Shown: in pieces, positions 27,881-36,602 of the stretch
Layout: every line of letters begins with the position of its first letter
Position numbering within the stretch: the stretch's first letter is position 1
DNA from: Lachnospiraceae bacterium
GTDB lineage: Bacteria; Bacillota; Clostridia; Lachnospirales; Bianqueaceae
Length of the DNA: 64,000 bases
Direction of reading: 5' to 3'
Assembly (NCBI GenBank): GCA_022794035.1
Contig: JAAWDX010000014.1
Span: 62,001-126,000, forward strand
Made by a program: the position numbers and the translations under genes
The notes under the pieces: generated by a model
The model's input: only the letters and a program-made list of their open reading frames with translations
The model's database searches: none
Told to the model about the DNA's origin: nothing

Positions 27881-29497
27881 TTGGGAAAATATTGGAAGGA
27901 CCTTAAGAAGGAGTTTGCGGGGTATAATGGCAGCAAACTAATGAAGGATATCATGGCAGGGCTTACGGTGGCAGCGGTAGCGCTTCCTTTAGCGCTGGCA
28001 TTTGGTGTAAGCAGTGGAGCTACAGCGGCGGCTGGACTAATCACGGCGATTGTCGGCGGATTTGTGATTAGTCTTTTTGGCGGGGCCTTTTATCAAATTT
28101 CCGGTCCTACCGGCGCAATGGCTGCTATTTTAATTTCGATTATTGCGCGGTATGGAATGTCGGGAGTTTTTATAGCGACGATGATGGCCGGTATTTTGCT
28201 TGTTTTGGCCGGCGTTTTACATCTCGGGAAGCTGACTGCGTATATCCCCATGCCGGTAATTGCAGGCTTTACATCAGGAATTTCCGTTATTATTGCGCTC
28301 GGGCAGCTAGATAACTTCTTTGGCGTTACTTCGACAGGAGGCTCTGCTGTAGAAAAATTGCTTAGCTATTTTTCCGGCGGATTTTCACCGAACTGGGTGG
28401 CAGCAGTGATTGGACTGCTTGTGATTTTATTTCTTGTATTTTATCCTAAAAAGTGGAATGCAGCGGTTCCGGCATCGCTGGTGGCAATTATCTTGTCTAC
28501 GGCAGCTGCCATGCTGTTTAAGCTAGAGGTTGGATGTGTGGGGGAGATCCCTTCATCATTAATCCTCAGTGATCATCTTTCTTTTTCAGCATTTAGTTTT
28601 TCCAGTGTGCAGGGGCTGTTTGCTCCGGCGGTCAGCATTGCAGCGCTGGGAATGGTGGAGAGCCTGCTGTGTGGTGCGAGTGCCGGGCGGATGACAGGCG
28701 TGCGTTTGAATAATAACCGTGAGCTCATTGCGCAGGGCATCGGCAATATCGTATCGCCTATGCTTGGCGGAATTCCTGCGACAGCCGCGATTGCGCGGAC
28801 AAGCGTCGCCATTAAATCAGGAGCGCAGACAAGGCTTACCGGTATGTTTCATTCTGTATTTCTGCTGATATCCATGCTGGCTTTGGGTCCGGTTATGTCC
28901 CGCATTCCCTTATCGGCACTAGCCGGCGTTTTGATCGTAACAGCCTGGCGCATGAATGAATGGCATACAATACAATATATCTTTTCCAAGAAATTCAAGG
29001 GTGCCATTTTGAAGTTTTTGGCGACTATGCTGGCAACGATCTTTTTTGATTTGACGGTAGCGATTGTGATCGGAGTAGTGATTGCATTGCTTCTGCTGGC
29101 AGTCAGGTTGTCCAAGCTGGAAATCAACTATGATCAGGTAGATCCGGGACGCTTGAATAGCCGGGTTACTCCTTTGTCTGCCGTTTATGAGCATGCGGAG
29201 GTAGTATACATAACAGGAGCGCTTATCTTTGCCAATACGCAGATGATCACCGATATGACAGAGCGTTTGAGTCAAAAGTCCGTTGTTCTCTTTTCCATGA
29301 GGGGCACCTCTTATATGGACATATCAGGAGCACAGGCCTTTTTGGAGCTTGTGCAGGCGCTACAAGAAAAAGAGATTCCGGTTTATATCTGCGGTGTGCC
29401 GGAAGGTGTGAAGCGGATGATGGAGCGCAGCGGAATTGCAGAGTATGTTGGTCAGGAAAATTTTTATTGGAGCGTGGAGCGCGCGCTTAGCCGGTAA
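27881..29497 (+). CDS. SulP-family anion transporter with STAS domain
   Basis: Inner-membrane permease (538 residues) for sulfate, bicarbonate or another inorganic or carboxylate anion. It has 10-14 helices between about 25 and 420, including the family segment FYQISGPTGAMAA (about 72-84), and a cytoplasmic STAS domain at about 425-538 with the MRGTSYMDISGAQAF loop. The start is TTG, set by an AGGAGGGG site 8 bp upstream. The stop is 9 bp from the convergent hydrolase gene with no terminator between. Confidence 0.92.
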   Translation: MGKYWKDLKKEFAGYNGSKLMKDIMAGLTVAAVALPLALAFGVSSGATAAAGLITAIVGGFVISLFGGAFYQISGPTGAMAAILISIIARYGMSGVFIATMMAGILLVLAGVLHLGKLTAYIPMPVIAGFTSGISVIIALGQLDNFFGVTSTGGSAVEKLLSYFSGGFSPNWVAAVIGLLVILFLVFYPKKWNAAVPASLVAIILSTAAAMLFKLEVGCVGEIPSSLILSDHLSFSAFSFSSVQGLFAPAVSIAALGMVESLLCGASAGRMTGVRLNNNRELIAQGIGNIVSPMLGGIPATAAIARTSVAIKSGAQTRLTGMFHSVFLLISMLALGPVMSRIPLSALAGVLIVTAWRMNEWHTIQYIFSKKFKGAILKFLATMLATIFFDLTVAIVIGVVIALLLLAVRLSKLEINYDQVDPGRLNSRVTPLSAVYEHAEVVYITGALIFANTQMITDMTERLSQKSVVLFSMRGTSYMDISGAQAFLELVQALQEKEIPVYICGVPEGVKRMMERSGIAEYVGQENFYWSVERALSR

Positions 29498-29506
29498 GCG
29501 CAAAGG

Positions 29507-30196
29507 TTAATACAAGAAACTGGCAGCGCTGCAGGTATATTTTTTGCAGGGCATGGGTCTGGGAGGCTCCTGCTGCGGCAGCTTACCGGCCAGCATGTCC
29601 TGAGAGCCCTGCAGAATGCCGGGAATAATATCGGGAGTTACGGGGTAGGTGCCATGAGAGGGCCAGATCGAATCAAAGGCGCCAGATAGGTTCAGTATTT
29701 TGCGAAGGCTGTGCTGAAAGGCTTGTATATTGCGGCCGGCGCCAAACATGAAAATATTGCCGTCTTGAATGGTATCACCTGAAATGAGCATACGCTTTTT
29801 CCGTTCTAAGAGCATGATGCTTCCGGGGGTATGTCCGGGGGTCAAAAGCACCTCGAATTGCCAGTGTCCTAAATCAATAATATCTCCCTCCCAAAGAGGA
29901 GCGATATCTGGCAGATGGCAGCCCTGGGGCAAGGTGCTTTGATAGCGCTCCATTTCGGAAGGATGCATATACAGAGAGCTAAAATCTTGATTACAGCCGG
30001 TATGGTCTTTATCGGCATGGGTGTTCACTAAAAATACGGGCAGATCCGTTAGTTCTTTGACCATACTGCGCAGGGGCAGAGTGCCAAATCCGCTATCAAC
30101 GAGCATGGCAGAGGCTTCTCCCTCAAATAAAAAAGAACGGACGCCGTTTTCTTCGAAGATCCAGAAATGATCAGAAATTTTAATTGTGTGGTTCAT
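29507..30196 (-). CDS. Metallo-beta-lactamase-fold hydrolase
   Basis: Predicted cytoplasmic metallohydrolase (229 residues), substrate unknown. The metal motif reads NTHADKDHTG, so the second His of the usual HxHxDH is Asp, a variant seen in parts of the superfamily. The other ligands appear in TPGHTPGS and ISGDTI, and a C-terminal WPSHG supplies the last His. The start at 30196 has TGGAGG upstream; the frame is open 16 codons further but without a ribosome site. Confidence 0.88.
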   Translation of the reverse strand: MNHTIKISDHFWIFEENGVRSFLFEGEASAMLVDSGFGTLPLRSMVKELTDLPVFLVNTHADKDHTGCNQDFSSLYMHPSEMERYQSTLPQGCHLPDIAPLWEGDIIDLGHWQFEVLLTPGHTPGSIMLLERKKRMLISGDTIQDGNIFMFGAGRNIQAFQHSLRKILNLSGAFDSIWPSHGTYPVTPDIIPGILQGSQDMLAGKLPQQEPPRPMPCKKYTCSAASFLY

Positions 30197-30311
30197 TGGT
30201 TGCCTCCAGAAAATTTGATTGCTTTCATTATAAATCGGAAGCATAGATTTTTCAACTCAGGCATGCATGCAGAATCGGAAAATGATGGAAAGGAAAATCT
30301 CAGAAAAGTGC

Positions 30312-30340
30312 TTGACAACTCACTATAAGCAGACTATAAT
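30312..30340 (+). promoter_or_regulatory. Promoter of rplM-rpsI
   Basis: Consensus TTGACA (30312-30317), 17 bp, TATAAT (30335-30340). Confidence 0.9.
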
Positions 30341-30345
30341 ATCAA

Positions 30346-30440
30346 AGTGCGACTAAAAGAGTCGTTAGTGCTGTAGTGGAATTTAATCCACTAGCCCCGG
30401 ATTCCAATTTCAGACTACGGCAAATAGACAAGGAGTGTAA
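30346..30440 (+). promoter_or_regulatory. Structured rplM leader, possible L13 autoregulatory element
   Basis: The roughly 100-nt leader forms at least two hairpins: CGACT/AGTCG (30350-30364) and TAGTGGA/TCCACTA (30374-30393). Leaders of rplM-rpsI operons often bind their own protein product. I cannot match the exact consensus from memory. Confidence 0.4.
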
Positions 30441-30446
30441 AGTTTC

Positions 30447-30881
30447 ATGAAGACTTATATGCCGAGCGGTAAGAATATCGAGAGAAAATGGTATGTAGTT
30501 GATGCAGAAGGACAGACCCTTGGTCGTCTTGCTTCTCAGATTGCCGCAATTCTTAGAGGAAAAAACAAACCAGAATTTACTCCCTTCTTGGATATGGGAG
30601 ATTATGTCATTGTTGTGAATGCCGAGAAAATTCATTTAACCGGTAAGAAATTGGAAAACAAGATTTACAGCACCCATACAGGACAGCCTGGTGGTTTGCG
30701 TGAAATGAGCTATAAGCAGCTGCTGCAGAGCAAGCCTGAGCTTGCGGTTAAAACAGCTGTCAAAGGTATGTTACCCAAGAATTCATTAGGCCGTGATATG
30801 ATTAAGAAGCTGAAGGTTTACAGTGGTCCTGAGCATGGTCATCAGGCGCAGCAACCCGAAGTACTCAACATTCAGGCATAA
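30447..30881 (+). CDS. rplM: 50S ribosomal protein L13
   Basis: Large-subunit protein needed early in 50S assembly. The 144-residue length is typical. It has [30 protein letters not shown], the [12 protein letters not shown] turn and the [15 protein letters not shown] motif near 108-122. It is the first gene of the conserved rplM-rpsI pair, preceded by AAGGAGTG and a structured leader. Confidence 0.98.
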   Translation: MKTYMPSGKNIERKWYVVDAEGQTLGRLASQIAAILRGKNKPEFTPFLDMGDYVIVVNAEKIHLTGKKLENKIYSTHTGQPGGLREMSYKQLLQSKPELAVKTAVKGMLPKNSLGRDMIKKLKVYSGPEHGHQAQQPEVLNIQA

Positions 30882-30903
30882 GGAAAGAAAGGAGACATAA
30901 ATC

Positions 30904-31296
30904 ATGGCTGTTACACAGTATTATGGTACTGGCAGAAGAAAATCCAGCGTTGCACGTGTATACCTGAGACCCGGTACCGGTAAAATTACCGTTAATAAAA
31001 GAGATTTAGATCAGTATTTCGGCCTTGAGACCTTGAAGACAATCGTTCGTCAGCCTCTGACCCTTACTGAGAATGTAGATAAGTTTGATGTATATGTAAA
31101 TGTAGCCGGCGGCGGACTGACAGGTCAGGCCGGTGCCATTAAACATGGCATTGCTCGCGCCCTTTTGAATGTGGATCCGGAGCTTCGTGCCGCTTTAAAG
31201 AAAGCTGGTTATTTGACTCGTGACCCCAGAATGAAAGAAAGAAAGAAATATGGTTTGAAGGCTGCTCGTCGTGCACCGCAGTTCTCCAAACGATAA
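30904..31296 (+). CDS. rpsI: 30S ribosomal protein S9
   Basis: Small-subunit protein whose C-terminal tail reaches the P-site tRNA. It has 130 residues, beginning [18 protein letters not shown] and ending in the invariant APQFSKR tail. It contains [19 protein letters not shown]. It lies 22 bp after rplM and is followed by a strong terminator. Confidence 0.98.
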   Translation: MAVTQYYGTGRRKSSVARVYLRPGTGKITVNKRDLDQYFGLETLKTIVRQPLTLTENVDKFDVYVNVAGGGLTGQAGAIKHGIARALLNVDPELRAALKKAGYLTRDPRMKERKKYGLKAARRAPQFSKR

Positions 31297-31315
31297 TCGT
31301 AGAGTGCAATGTATT

Positions 31316-31352
31316 AAACCCCCCGAAAGCCTTGAGTTTTCGGGGGTTTTTG
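31316..31352 (+). terminator. Terminator of rplM-rpsI
   Basis: CCCCCGAAA pairs with TTTTCGGGGG, followed by TTTTTG. Confidence 0.92.
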
Positions 31353-31416
31353 ATTGTTATGATGAGAAAAGAAGTGTGATTTTAGAAGGATAAAAGCTGT
31401 ACGGAATCGTTGTAAC

Positions 31417-31454
31417 AAAAAAGCTGCGAGGAGTTGAAGTTCGCAGCTTTTTTT
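31417..31454. terminator. Second, bidirectional terminator hairpin
   Basis: AAAAAAGCTGCGA pairs with TCGCAGCTTTTTTT. No gene lies between this and the rpsI terminator, so it may be a backup or the end of a lost gene. Confidence 0.8.
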
Positions 31455-31639
31455 CCGTGATCAGTGCTGATATTAGCAGTAGAATAGGTTTGTAAACAGG
31501 GAAGACAAATGAAAAGACGCATACAGCAAATTTTAATAAGAAGATTCCCCCTTTCCAATTGAAGGGATACTTATAGGCCAAGAGGCCGCGTCTTGTGTGA
31601 GAAATAAAGATGCGAACAGCAATTTCTATCACTGCTATT

Positions 31640-31752
31640 GCCCATTAAGGGGCGACTGCCGATAGGCAGCATATGGCCCGGTGAGATTCCGAGCTAGCAA
31701 GAAAAGCATCTTGGCTCACATCCCTGTTTCAAGTGACGCTTTGTTTTTAATC
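31640..31752 (+). ncRNA. Structured RNA region upstream of the DUF2828 gene
   Basis: GGGC (31650-31653) can pair with GCCC at 31640-31643 or at 31676-31679, the latter enclosing CTGCC-GATA-GGCAG. Next, GTGAG-ATT-CCGAG (31681-31693) pairs with CTTGG-CTCAC (31710-31719). Alternatively TCAC (31716-31719) pairs with GTGA (31733-31736), just before CTTTGTTTTT. The competing pairings and the T-tract look like a regulatory switch or a small RNA with its terminator. I do not recognise a known riboswitch class. Confidence 0.45.
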
Positions 31753-31773
31753 TATTTAGAAAAGGAGAAAATT

Positions 31774-33261
31774 ATGCTGAATTACATTAAAGCGGAAAGC
31801 AATAGGACTACGACTGAAAATGGTGCCGCCGCATATGCAACAAGCGGCTCTGAATGTCTGGATCTGTTTGCCACCATTGGTGCGCTCAGACATGAGAGCG
31901 AGAAAAAAATCGTAGTTCGTTTTGTGCGTGCATATGCTGAAAATGCTGATATGGCAATGAAGATCCTTTTCTTTGCGCGGGATATTAGAGGAGGGCTTGG
32001 TGAGAGACGCGTGTTTCGTACGATTTTTGCCTGGCTTGCTCAAAACGAGTCTGCTGTCGTTAGGAAAAATATGGAATACGTGGCAGAGTTTGGGCGTTTT
32101 GATGATTTGCTTGCGCTTATGGATACGCCTTGCGAGAAAGAAATGCTTGAATTTCTAAAAAAGCAGTTTGTGCAGGATATGATATGTCTTGAGCGGGGGG
32201 AAACTGTTTCTTTGCTTGGTAAGTGGCTTCCCTCTGTCAATGCGTCAAATCAGCAAACGGTGCAGCAGGCAAAAAGAATTGCAAAAGCATTTAACATGAA
32301 GCAGGCGGCCTATAGAAAAGCCGTGGTAGCTCTTCGAGCTCAGATTCAGATCATTGAAAATCATCTTCGGAAAAGGGAGTATTCTTTCGAATATGAAAAA
32401 CAGCCCTCTAGAGCGCTTTACAAGTATAGAAAGGCATTTATGAGAAACGATAAAGAAAGATACAGTGCGTTTCTTTCTCAAACTATCTCAGGAAATGTTA
32501 AATTGCATGCAGATCACGTGTGTCCTTACGAATTGGTAGAGCCCTATTTGACGCCTGAGTGGTGGAGGCAGAAATCTTTTATGAAAGATATCTCTTCAGA
32601 TGAAAAAGCGGCGCTCAATGTAACATGGGAGGCGATTCCTGATTTTGCAGGAGATGAAAACGCGATTGCAGTCATTGATACCTCTGGTTCTATGTACTGC
32701 GATGCAAAACCGATTCCGGCAGCAGTTGCGCTCTCTCTTGGGCTGTATTTTGCAGACCATAACAAAGGGGTGTTTAAAAATCATTTCATTCAATTCTCAA
32801 AGAGACCACAGCTGATTGAGATTAAAGGGGAAACTTTTGTTGACCGTCTTCGGTACATAACAACCTTTAATGAAATTGCGAATACAAATTTGGAGGCAGT
32901 GTTTGATTTGCTTTTAAAAGCAGCGGTCGACCATCATGTAAGACAAAACGAGATGCCGGCAAAGCTGATTATCATTTCGGATATGGAGTTTGATTCCTGT
33001 GTTTGCAATGTTTCTGAGACGAATTTGAATCAGGCAAAGCAGCAGTATCAAGCCCATGGCTATCAGCTTCCGGAGATTGTTTTCTGGAATGTTGCCAGCA
33101 GAAATCGTCAGCAGCCGGTTACGATGAATGAACAGGGCGTTGCATTGGTTTCCGGAGCAACACCGAGAATTTTTTCTATGGTCGTTGGTGGCAAATTATC
33201 TCCTTACGCATTTATGCTGGAGGTACTGGAAGGGGAGCGCTATGCGAAAATAGCCGCATAG
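31774..33261 (+). CDS. DUF2828-family protein with C-terminal vWA-like domain
   Basis: Predicted cytoplasmic protein of 495 residues, function unknown. The N-terminal helical-repeat region (about 1-280) has the family segments SGSECLDLFATIGALR, FFARDIRGGLGERR and EFGRFDDLL. The C-terminal vWA-type domain has a MIDAS motif AVIDTSGSMY near 300. Helical repeats plus a DxSGS MIDAS resemble the architecture of Ro60/TROVE RNA-binding proteins, which motivates the RNA search upstream. The ATG at 31774 follows AAAAGGAG; a longer frame from 31681 only reads the RNA region. It appears to form an operon with the next gene (33-bp gap). Confidence 0.82.
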   Translation: MLNYIKAESNRTTTENGAAAYATSGSECLDLFATIGALRHESEKKIVVRFVRAYAENADMAMKILFFARDIRGGLGERRVFRTIFAWLAQNESAVVRKNMEYVAEFGRFDDLLALMDTPCEKEMLEFLKKQFVQDMICLERGETVSLLGKWLPSVNASNQQTVQQAKRIAKAFNMKQAAYRKAVVALRAQIQIIENHLRKREYSFEYEKQPSRALYKYRKAFMRNDKERYSAFLSQTISGNVKLHADHVCPYELVEPYLTPEWWRQKSFMKDISSDEKAALNVTWEAIPDFAGDENAIAVIDTSGSMYCDAKPIPAAVALSLGLYFADHNKGVFKNHFIQFSKRPQLIEIKGETFVDRLRYITTFNEIANTNLEAVFDLLLKAAVDHHVRQNEMPAKLIIISDMEFDSCVCNVSETNLNQAKQQYQAHGYQLPEIVFWNVASRNRQQPVTMNEQGVALVSGATPRIFSMVVGGKLSPYAFMLEVLEGERYAKIAA

Positions 33262-33294
33262 CGCCGGTGTGAATATTTCTGAGGAGACAGAGAG

Positions 33295-34149
33295 ATGAGG
33301 TATAGATTGTTTTTGTACAGCTCTGTCGAGATGACAGGAGATCCGCTGGCCGCTGAAGCGATTGATTGGCTGCAGGATTTTGATATAGAAGAAGTCAGGA
33401 GACAGATAGAATCAATTCTTAAGGATAGATGCAGGGTCAATATATGGGAAATTCCTGCGAGGAAAAGCCAGAGGAGGATTTTGGCAATCGCAACTTCGTA
33501 TTTGCGCATTCATGAAGTTTTACCATGGCTGTATGCAATTACTATGGAGAATGGACTTGTATTATATGATGCGGAGATAAAAAAGTCTTATCTAAAAGAG
33601 CTGGTAGATTATGAATTTATTTCTTTTAAGCGAAGAGAACAAGAAATGAAAAATATTATTCTTAAAGAAGTCAGAGCGCTCTGGAAGATTAAAAAAATTT
33701 TTACAGCTGAAAGTGCACAAGATAAGAGCAGTGCTTTTGTGGTAACGCTGAAAAAAGAGGCAAAGGTCTCTTTTGCAGAAAGAACAAAGCAGTTTTATGA
33801 ATGTTTGAAAGGTCACTTATTAGCTGACGAAAATCTGAGCTATGAAAATAACTGCTTTGTTATTGCAAAGGGGGCGTATTCTATTATCTATTGCTTAGAA
33901 GGTTATAAAAAGCATGCGAATCAAAGAGGATATGTAAGAGATGGCCGTATCTGTACCTCCCTGCTGCATAGAATGGGCACGGAAGAGGCCTTTAAATGGT
34001 TAAAAGGGTGTTCAGAGACGGAGATAAAGGAGATCAATCAATATATGCATTTTCAAGAAATGAAGGAGGACTATCCTGATCCATCTGATCGCTTTGCAGC
34101 TAGTATTCGTACTGCTAAAAAAAAGAAGAAAAATGTTAAGAGACTTTAG
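33295..34149 (+). CDS. Uncharacterised protein paired with the DUF2828 gene
   Basis: A 284-residue protein that I do not recognise. It opens with RYRLFLYSSVEM, has mixed alpha/beta content, no signal peptide or membrane helix, a central Lys/Glu-rich helical part and a very basic C-terminus (KKKKKNVKRL) that could contact nucleic acid. It begins 33 bp after the DUF2828 stop with GAGGAGACAGAGAG before the ATG, so the two are very likely cotranscribed. It is more AT-rich than the core genes on either side. Confidence 0.75.
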   Translation: MRYRLFLYSSVEMTGDPLAAEAIDWLQDFDIEEVRRQIESILKDRCRVNIWEIPARKSQRRILAIATSYLRIHEVLPWLYAITMENGLVLYDAEIKKSYLKELVDYEFISFKRREQEMKNIILKEVRALWKIKKIFTAESAQDKSSAFVVTLKKEAKVSFAERTKQFYECLKGHLLADENLSYENNCFVIAKGAYSIIYCLEGYKKHANQRGYVRDGRICTSLLHRMGTEEAFKWLKGCSETEIKEINQYMHFQEMKEDYPDPSDRFAASIRTAKKKKKNVKRL

Positions 34150-34282
34150 GCTTAATAAAGAAATTTAAGTTTCCCTGCTTTTCATATGATAAAAACTAGG
34201 CAAGCTCCTTCAAAGCGCTGCATAAACTAGAAAGAATAAAAAAGAAATACAGCGCTATGGTGTATTTCCGAAGGGAGAAGCT

Positions 34283-35566
34283 ATGATCATTCATATCGTA
34301 GAGCAAGGCGAGACAATCTGGAGTATCGCTGCCAGATATCAGATATCACCACAGCGAATTATCAGTGATAATGGACTAGAAAATACACGCAATCTGGTCA
34401 TCGGGCAGGCACTGGTTATCTTGCAGCCGGAAGTCATACATACCGTGCAAAGGGGAGAAACCCTTACATCTATTGCGCAAATGTACGGCACAACCGAGAT
34501 GGAGCTGATTCAGAATAATCCAGTGCTTGTCAGCAGTCCTTATCTGCGGGCCGGAGAGCAGCTGGTCATTCGGTTCCAGGGCGAAAAGGGCCGTGAGCTA
34601 ACGGTCAATGGATATGCCTATCCGCATATCAATCGCAGCGTGCTGTATAGGGCGCTGCCATATCTAACCTATCTGACCATTTTTGGATATGGATTTACTA
34701 TGGAGGGAATTTTAATCCCTACGCCTGATGAAGAGCTGATTCAGATTGCCAGACAATTTCAGGTCGGCCCAGTCATGCTCATTTCTTCAATCACCGAGGA
34801 TGGCAATTTCAGCAGCGAAAGAGCCAGTCAGCTTTTTCAAAACGCAGAGCTGCAAAACAGGGTGCTCGATGCGGTCATAGAGACCATGCAGCAGAAGGGG
34901 TATATCGGACTAGATATTGATTTTGAATTTATTGAAGCCGAGGATGAAGAGGCCTATTTGGCCTTTTTAGAGAACGCGGCGGCCAGACTGCATGCGGAAG
35001 GCTATTTTATGAATGCAGATCTTGCACCGAAAACTTCATCTTCGCAGGCAGGCTTGTTATATGAAGCCCATAATTATGCGGCAGTAGGAGCAATTGCCGA
35101 CACGGTTCTGGTGATGACATATGAGTGGGGATACACCTATGGGCCGCCAATGGCAGTCGCACCCTTAAACAAAGTCCGAGAGGTATTAAACTATGCGGTG
35201 ACCGAAATTCCGCCTGAAAAGATCCTGATGGGAATTCCCAATTATGGATACGACTGGCCGCTTCCGTTTGAAAAAGGAACAACGCGAGCGGAAACGATCG
35301 GCAATCAGCAGGCCATCGAAATTGCAGCGCGCTACGGCAGTACAATTCAGTATGATACGCTTTCGGCCTCCCCTCATTTTGAATATTATGCCCCAACGGG
35401 GATCAAGCATGTGGTATGGTTTGAGGATGCCCGCAGCATTCAGGCAAAGCTGCAGCTTTTAGAAGAACTGCAGCTCCTTGGCGCTGGCTATTGGAACGTG
35501 ATGCGGCCCTTTGCGCAAAACTGGGCCGTGCTAAACGCCATGCACAGAATTCGCAAAATCACTTAA
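34283..35566 (+). CDS. LysM/GH18 peptidoglycan hydrolase (SleL/YaaH-like)
   Basis: Spore-cortex-type N-acetylglucosaminidase/epimerase-like enzyme of 427 residues. Two LysM peptidoglycan-binding modules (about 2-47 and 51-97) precede a glycoside hydrolase 18 barrel (about 105-427) with the catalytic motif GLDIDFEF (near 212-219). It has no signal peptide, as usual for cortex-lytic SleL proteins made in the mother cell. AAGGGAGAAG precedes the ATG. A CATATGAT element at 34186-34193 could be a sporulation-sigma -10, but this is weak. It supports a spore-forming host. Confidence 0.9.
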   Translation: MIIHIVEQGETIWSIAARYQISPQRIISDNGLENTRNLVIGQALVILQPEVIHTVQRGETLTSIAQMYGTTEMELIQNNPVLVSSPYLRAGEQLVIRFQGEKGRELTVNGYAYPHINRSVLYRALPYLTYLTIFGYGFTMEGILIPTPDEELIQIARQFQVGPVMLISSITEDGNFSSERASQLFQNAELQNRVLDAVIETMQQKGYIGLDIDFEFIEAEDEEAYLAFLENAAARLHAEGYFMNADLAPKTSSSQAGLLYEAHNYAAVGAIADTVLVMTYEWGYTYGPPMAVAPLNKVREVLNYAVTEIPPEKILMGIPNYGYDWPLPFEKGTTRAETIGNQQAIEIAARYGSTIQYDTLSASPHFEYYAPTGIKHVVWFEDARSIQAKLQLLEELQLLGAGYWNVMRPFAQNWAVLNAMHRIRKIT

Positions 35567-36590
35567 CCAGAGCAGCAATCAGGCAGTCCACATCCTCCTC
35601 GGCAGTAGCCCAGCTGGTACAAAAGCGGACAGCGCTATGCGCATCATCCATTCGCTGCTGATATTCAAAAGCAAAATTCGGGGCCAGAGCCTCTAATACG
35701 GTATCCGGCAGAATCACAAATTGCTGATTCGTCGGGCTGTCAATCAAAAACTCATATCCAGCCCGTTCACAGGCCGATTTCAGCTTCATTGCCAGCGAAA
35801 CAGCATGGCGCCCCAGTTCAAAATAAAGGCCATCCCGCAGCAGCTCCTCAAATTGCAGCCCAAGAAGCCGGCCCTTAGCCAGCATTCCGCCCCGCTGCTT
35901 GATCAGATAGCGAAAATCTGACTGCAGAGCCGGATGCAGAATCACGGCGGCCTCGCCAAACAGGGCACCCACTTTGGTGCCGCCAATATAAAATACATCA
36001 CACAGAGAGGCCAGATCCGGCAGCGTCAGATCATTAGAGGCAGCGGCAAAGCCGTAAGCAAGGCGCGCGCCATCCATAAACAGATATAATCCATGGGCAG
36101 AACAAACCTCGTGCAGCGCGGTGAGTTCTGCCTTTTGATAAATGGTGCCAAGTTCAGTGGGATTAGAGATATAGACCATTTTAGGTTGCACCGTATGTTC
36201 AAAGGCAGAGCTGGCATAATGCGCATTCACAGCGGCCTCAACGGCAGCTGCAGAAATTTTTCCATTTTCAGAGGGAAGGGCCAGCACCTTATGTCCGCAG
36301 GCTTCAATAGAGCCCGTTTCATGCACATGGATATGGCCGGTATCTGCGCACAGCACCCCTTGATGCGGCCGCAGCGCGGCTGCTATTACGGTAAGGTTGG
36401 TCTGCGTGCCGCCCACCAGAAAATGCACGGCAGCCTCCGGGGCATGGCAGAGACCGCGAATGGTTTCCGCCGCTTGGCGGCAATACGGATCCTCACCATA
36501 GCCAGGCGTTTGCTCCATGTTGGTAGACACTAATTTGGCGAGCAGCCGCGGATGGGCGCCCTCGCAGTAATCGCTGTTGAATCGAATCAT
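35559..36590 (-). CDS. ltaE: Low-specificity threonine aldolase (beta-eliminating lyase family)
   Basis: PLP enzyme cleaving L-threonine or allo-threonine to glycine and acetaldehyde. The 343 residues show the fold-I pattern: GGTQTNLTVIAAAL (about 60-73), HVHETGSIE, the aspartate in LFMDGARLAYG (about 173-183), and the PLP lysine in YIGGTKVGAL (about 206-215). It overlaps the convergent sleL-like gene by 8 bp and starts 12 bp after hydF, forming an operon with it. Confidence 0.88.
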   Translation of the reverse strand: MIRFNSDYCEGAHPRLLAKLVSTNMEQTPGYGEDPYCRQAAETIRGLCHAPEAAVHFLVGGTQTNLTVIAAALRPHQGVLCADTGHIHVHETGSIEACGHKVLALPSENGKISAAAVEAAVNAHYASSAFEHTVQPKMVYISNPTELGTIYQKAELTALHEVCSAHGLYLFMDGARLAYGFAAASNDLTLPDLASLCDVFYIGGTKVGALFGEAAVILHPALQSDFRYLIKQRGGMLAKGRLLGLQFEELLRDGLYFELGRHAVSLAMKLKSACERAGYEFLIDSPTNQQFVILPDTVLEALAPNFAFEYQQRMDDAHSAVRFCTSWATAEEDVDCLIAALVK

Positions 36591-36602
36591 AACGGCCTCC
36601 GT

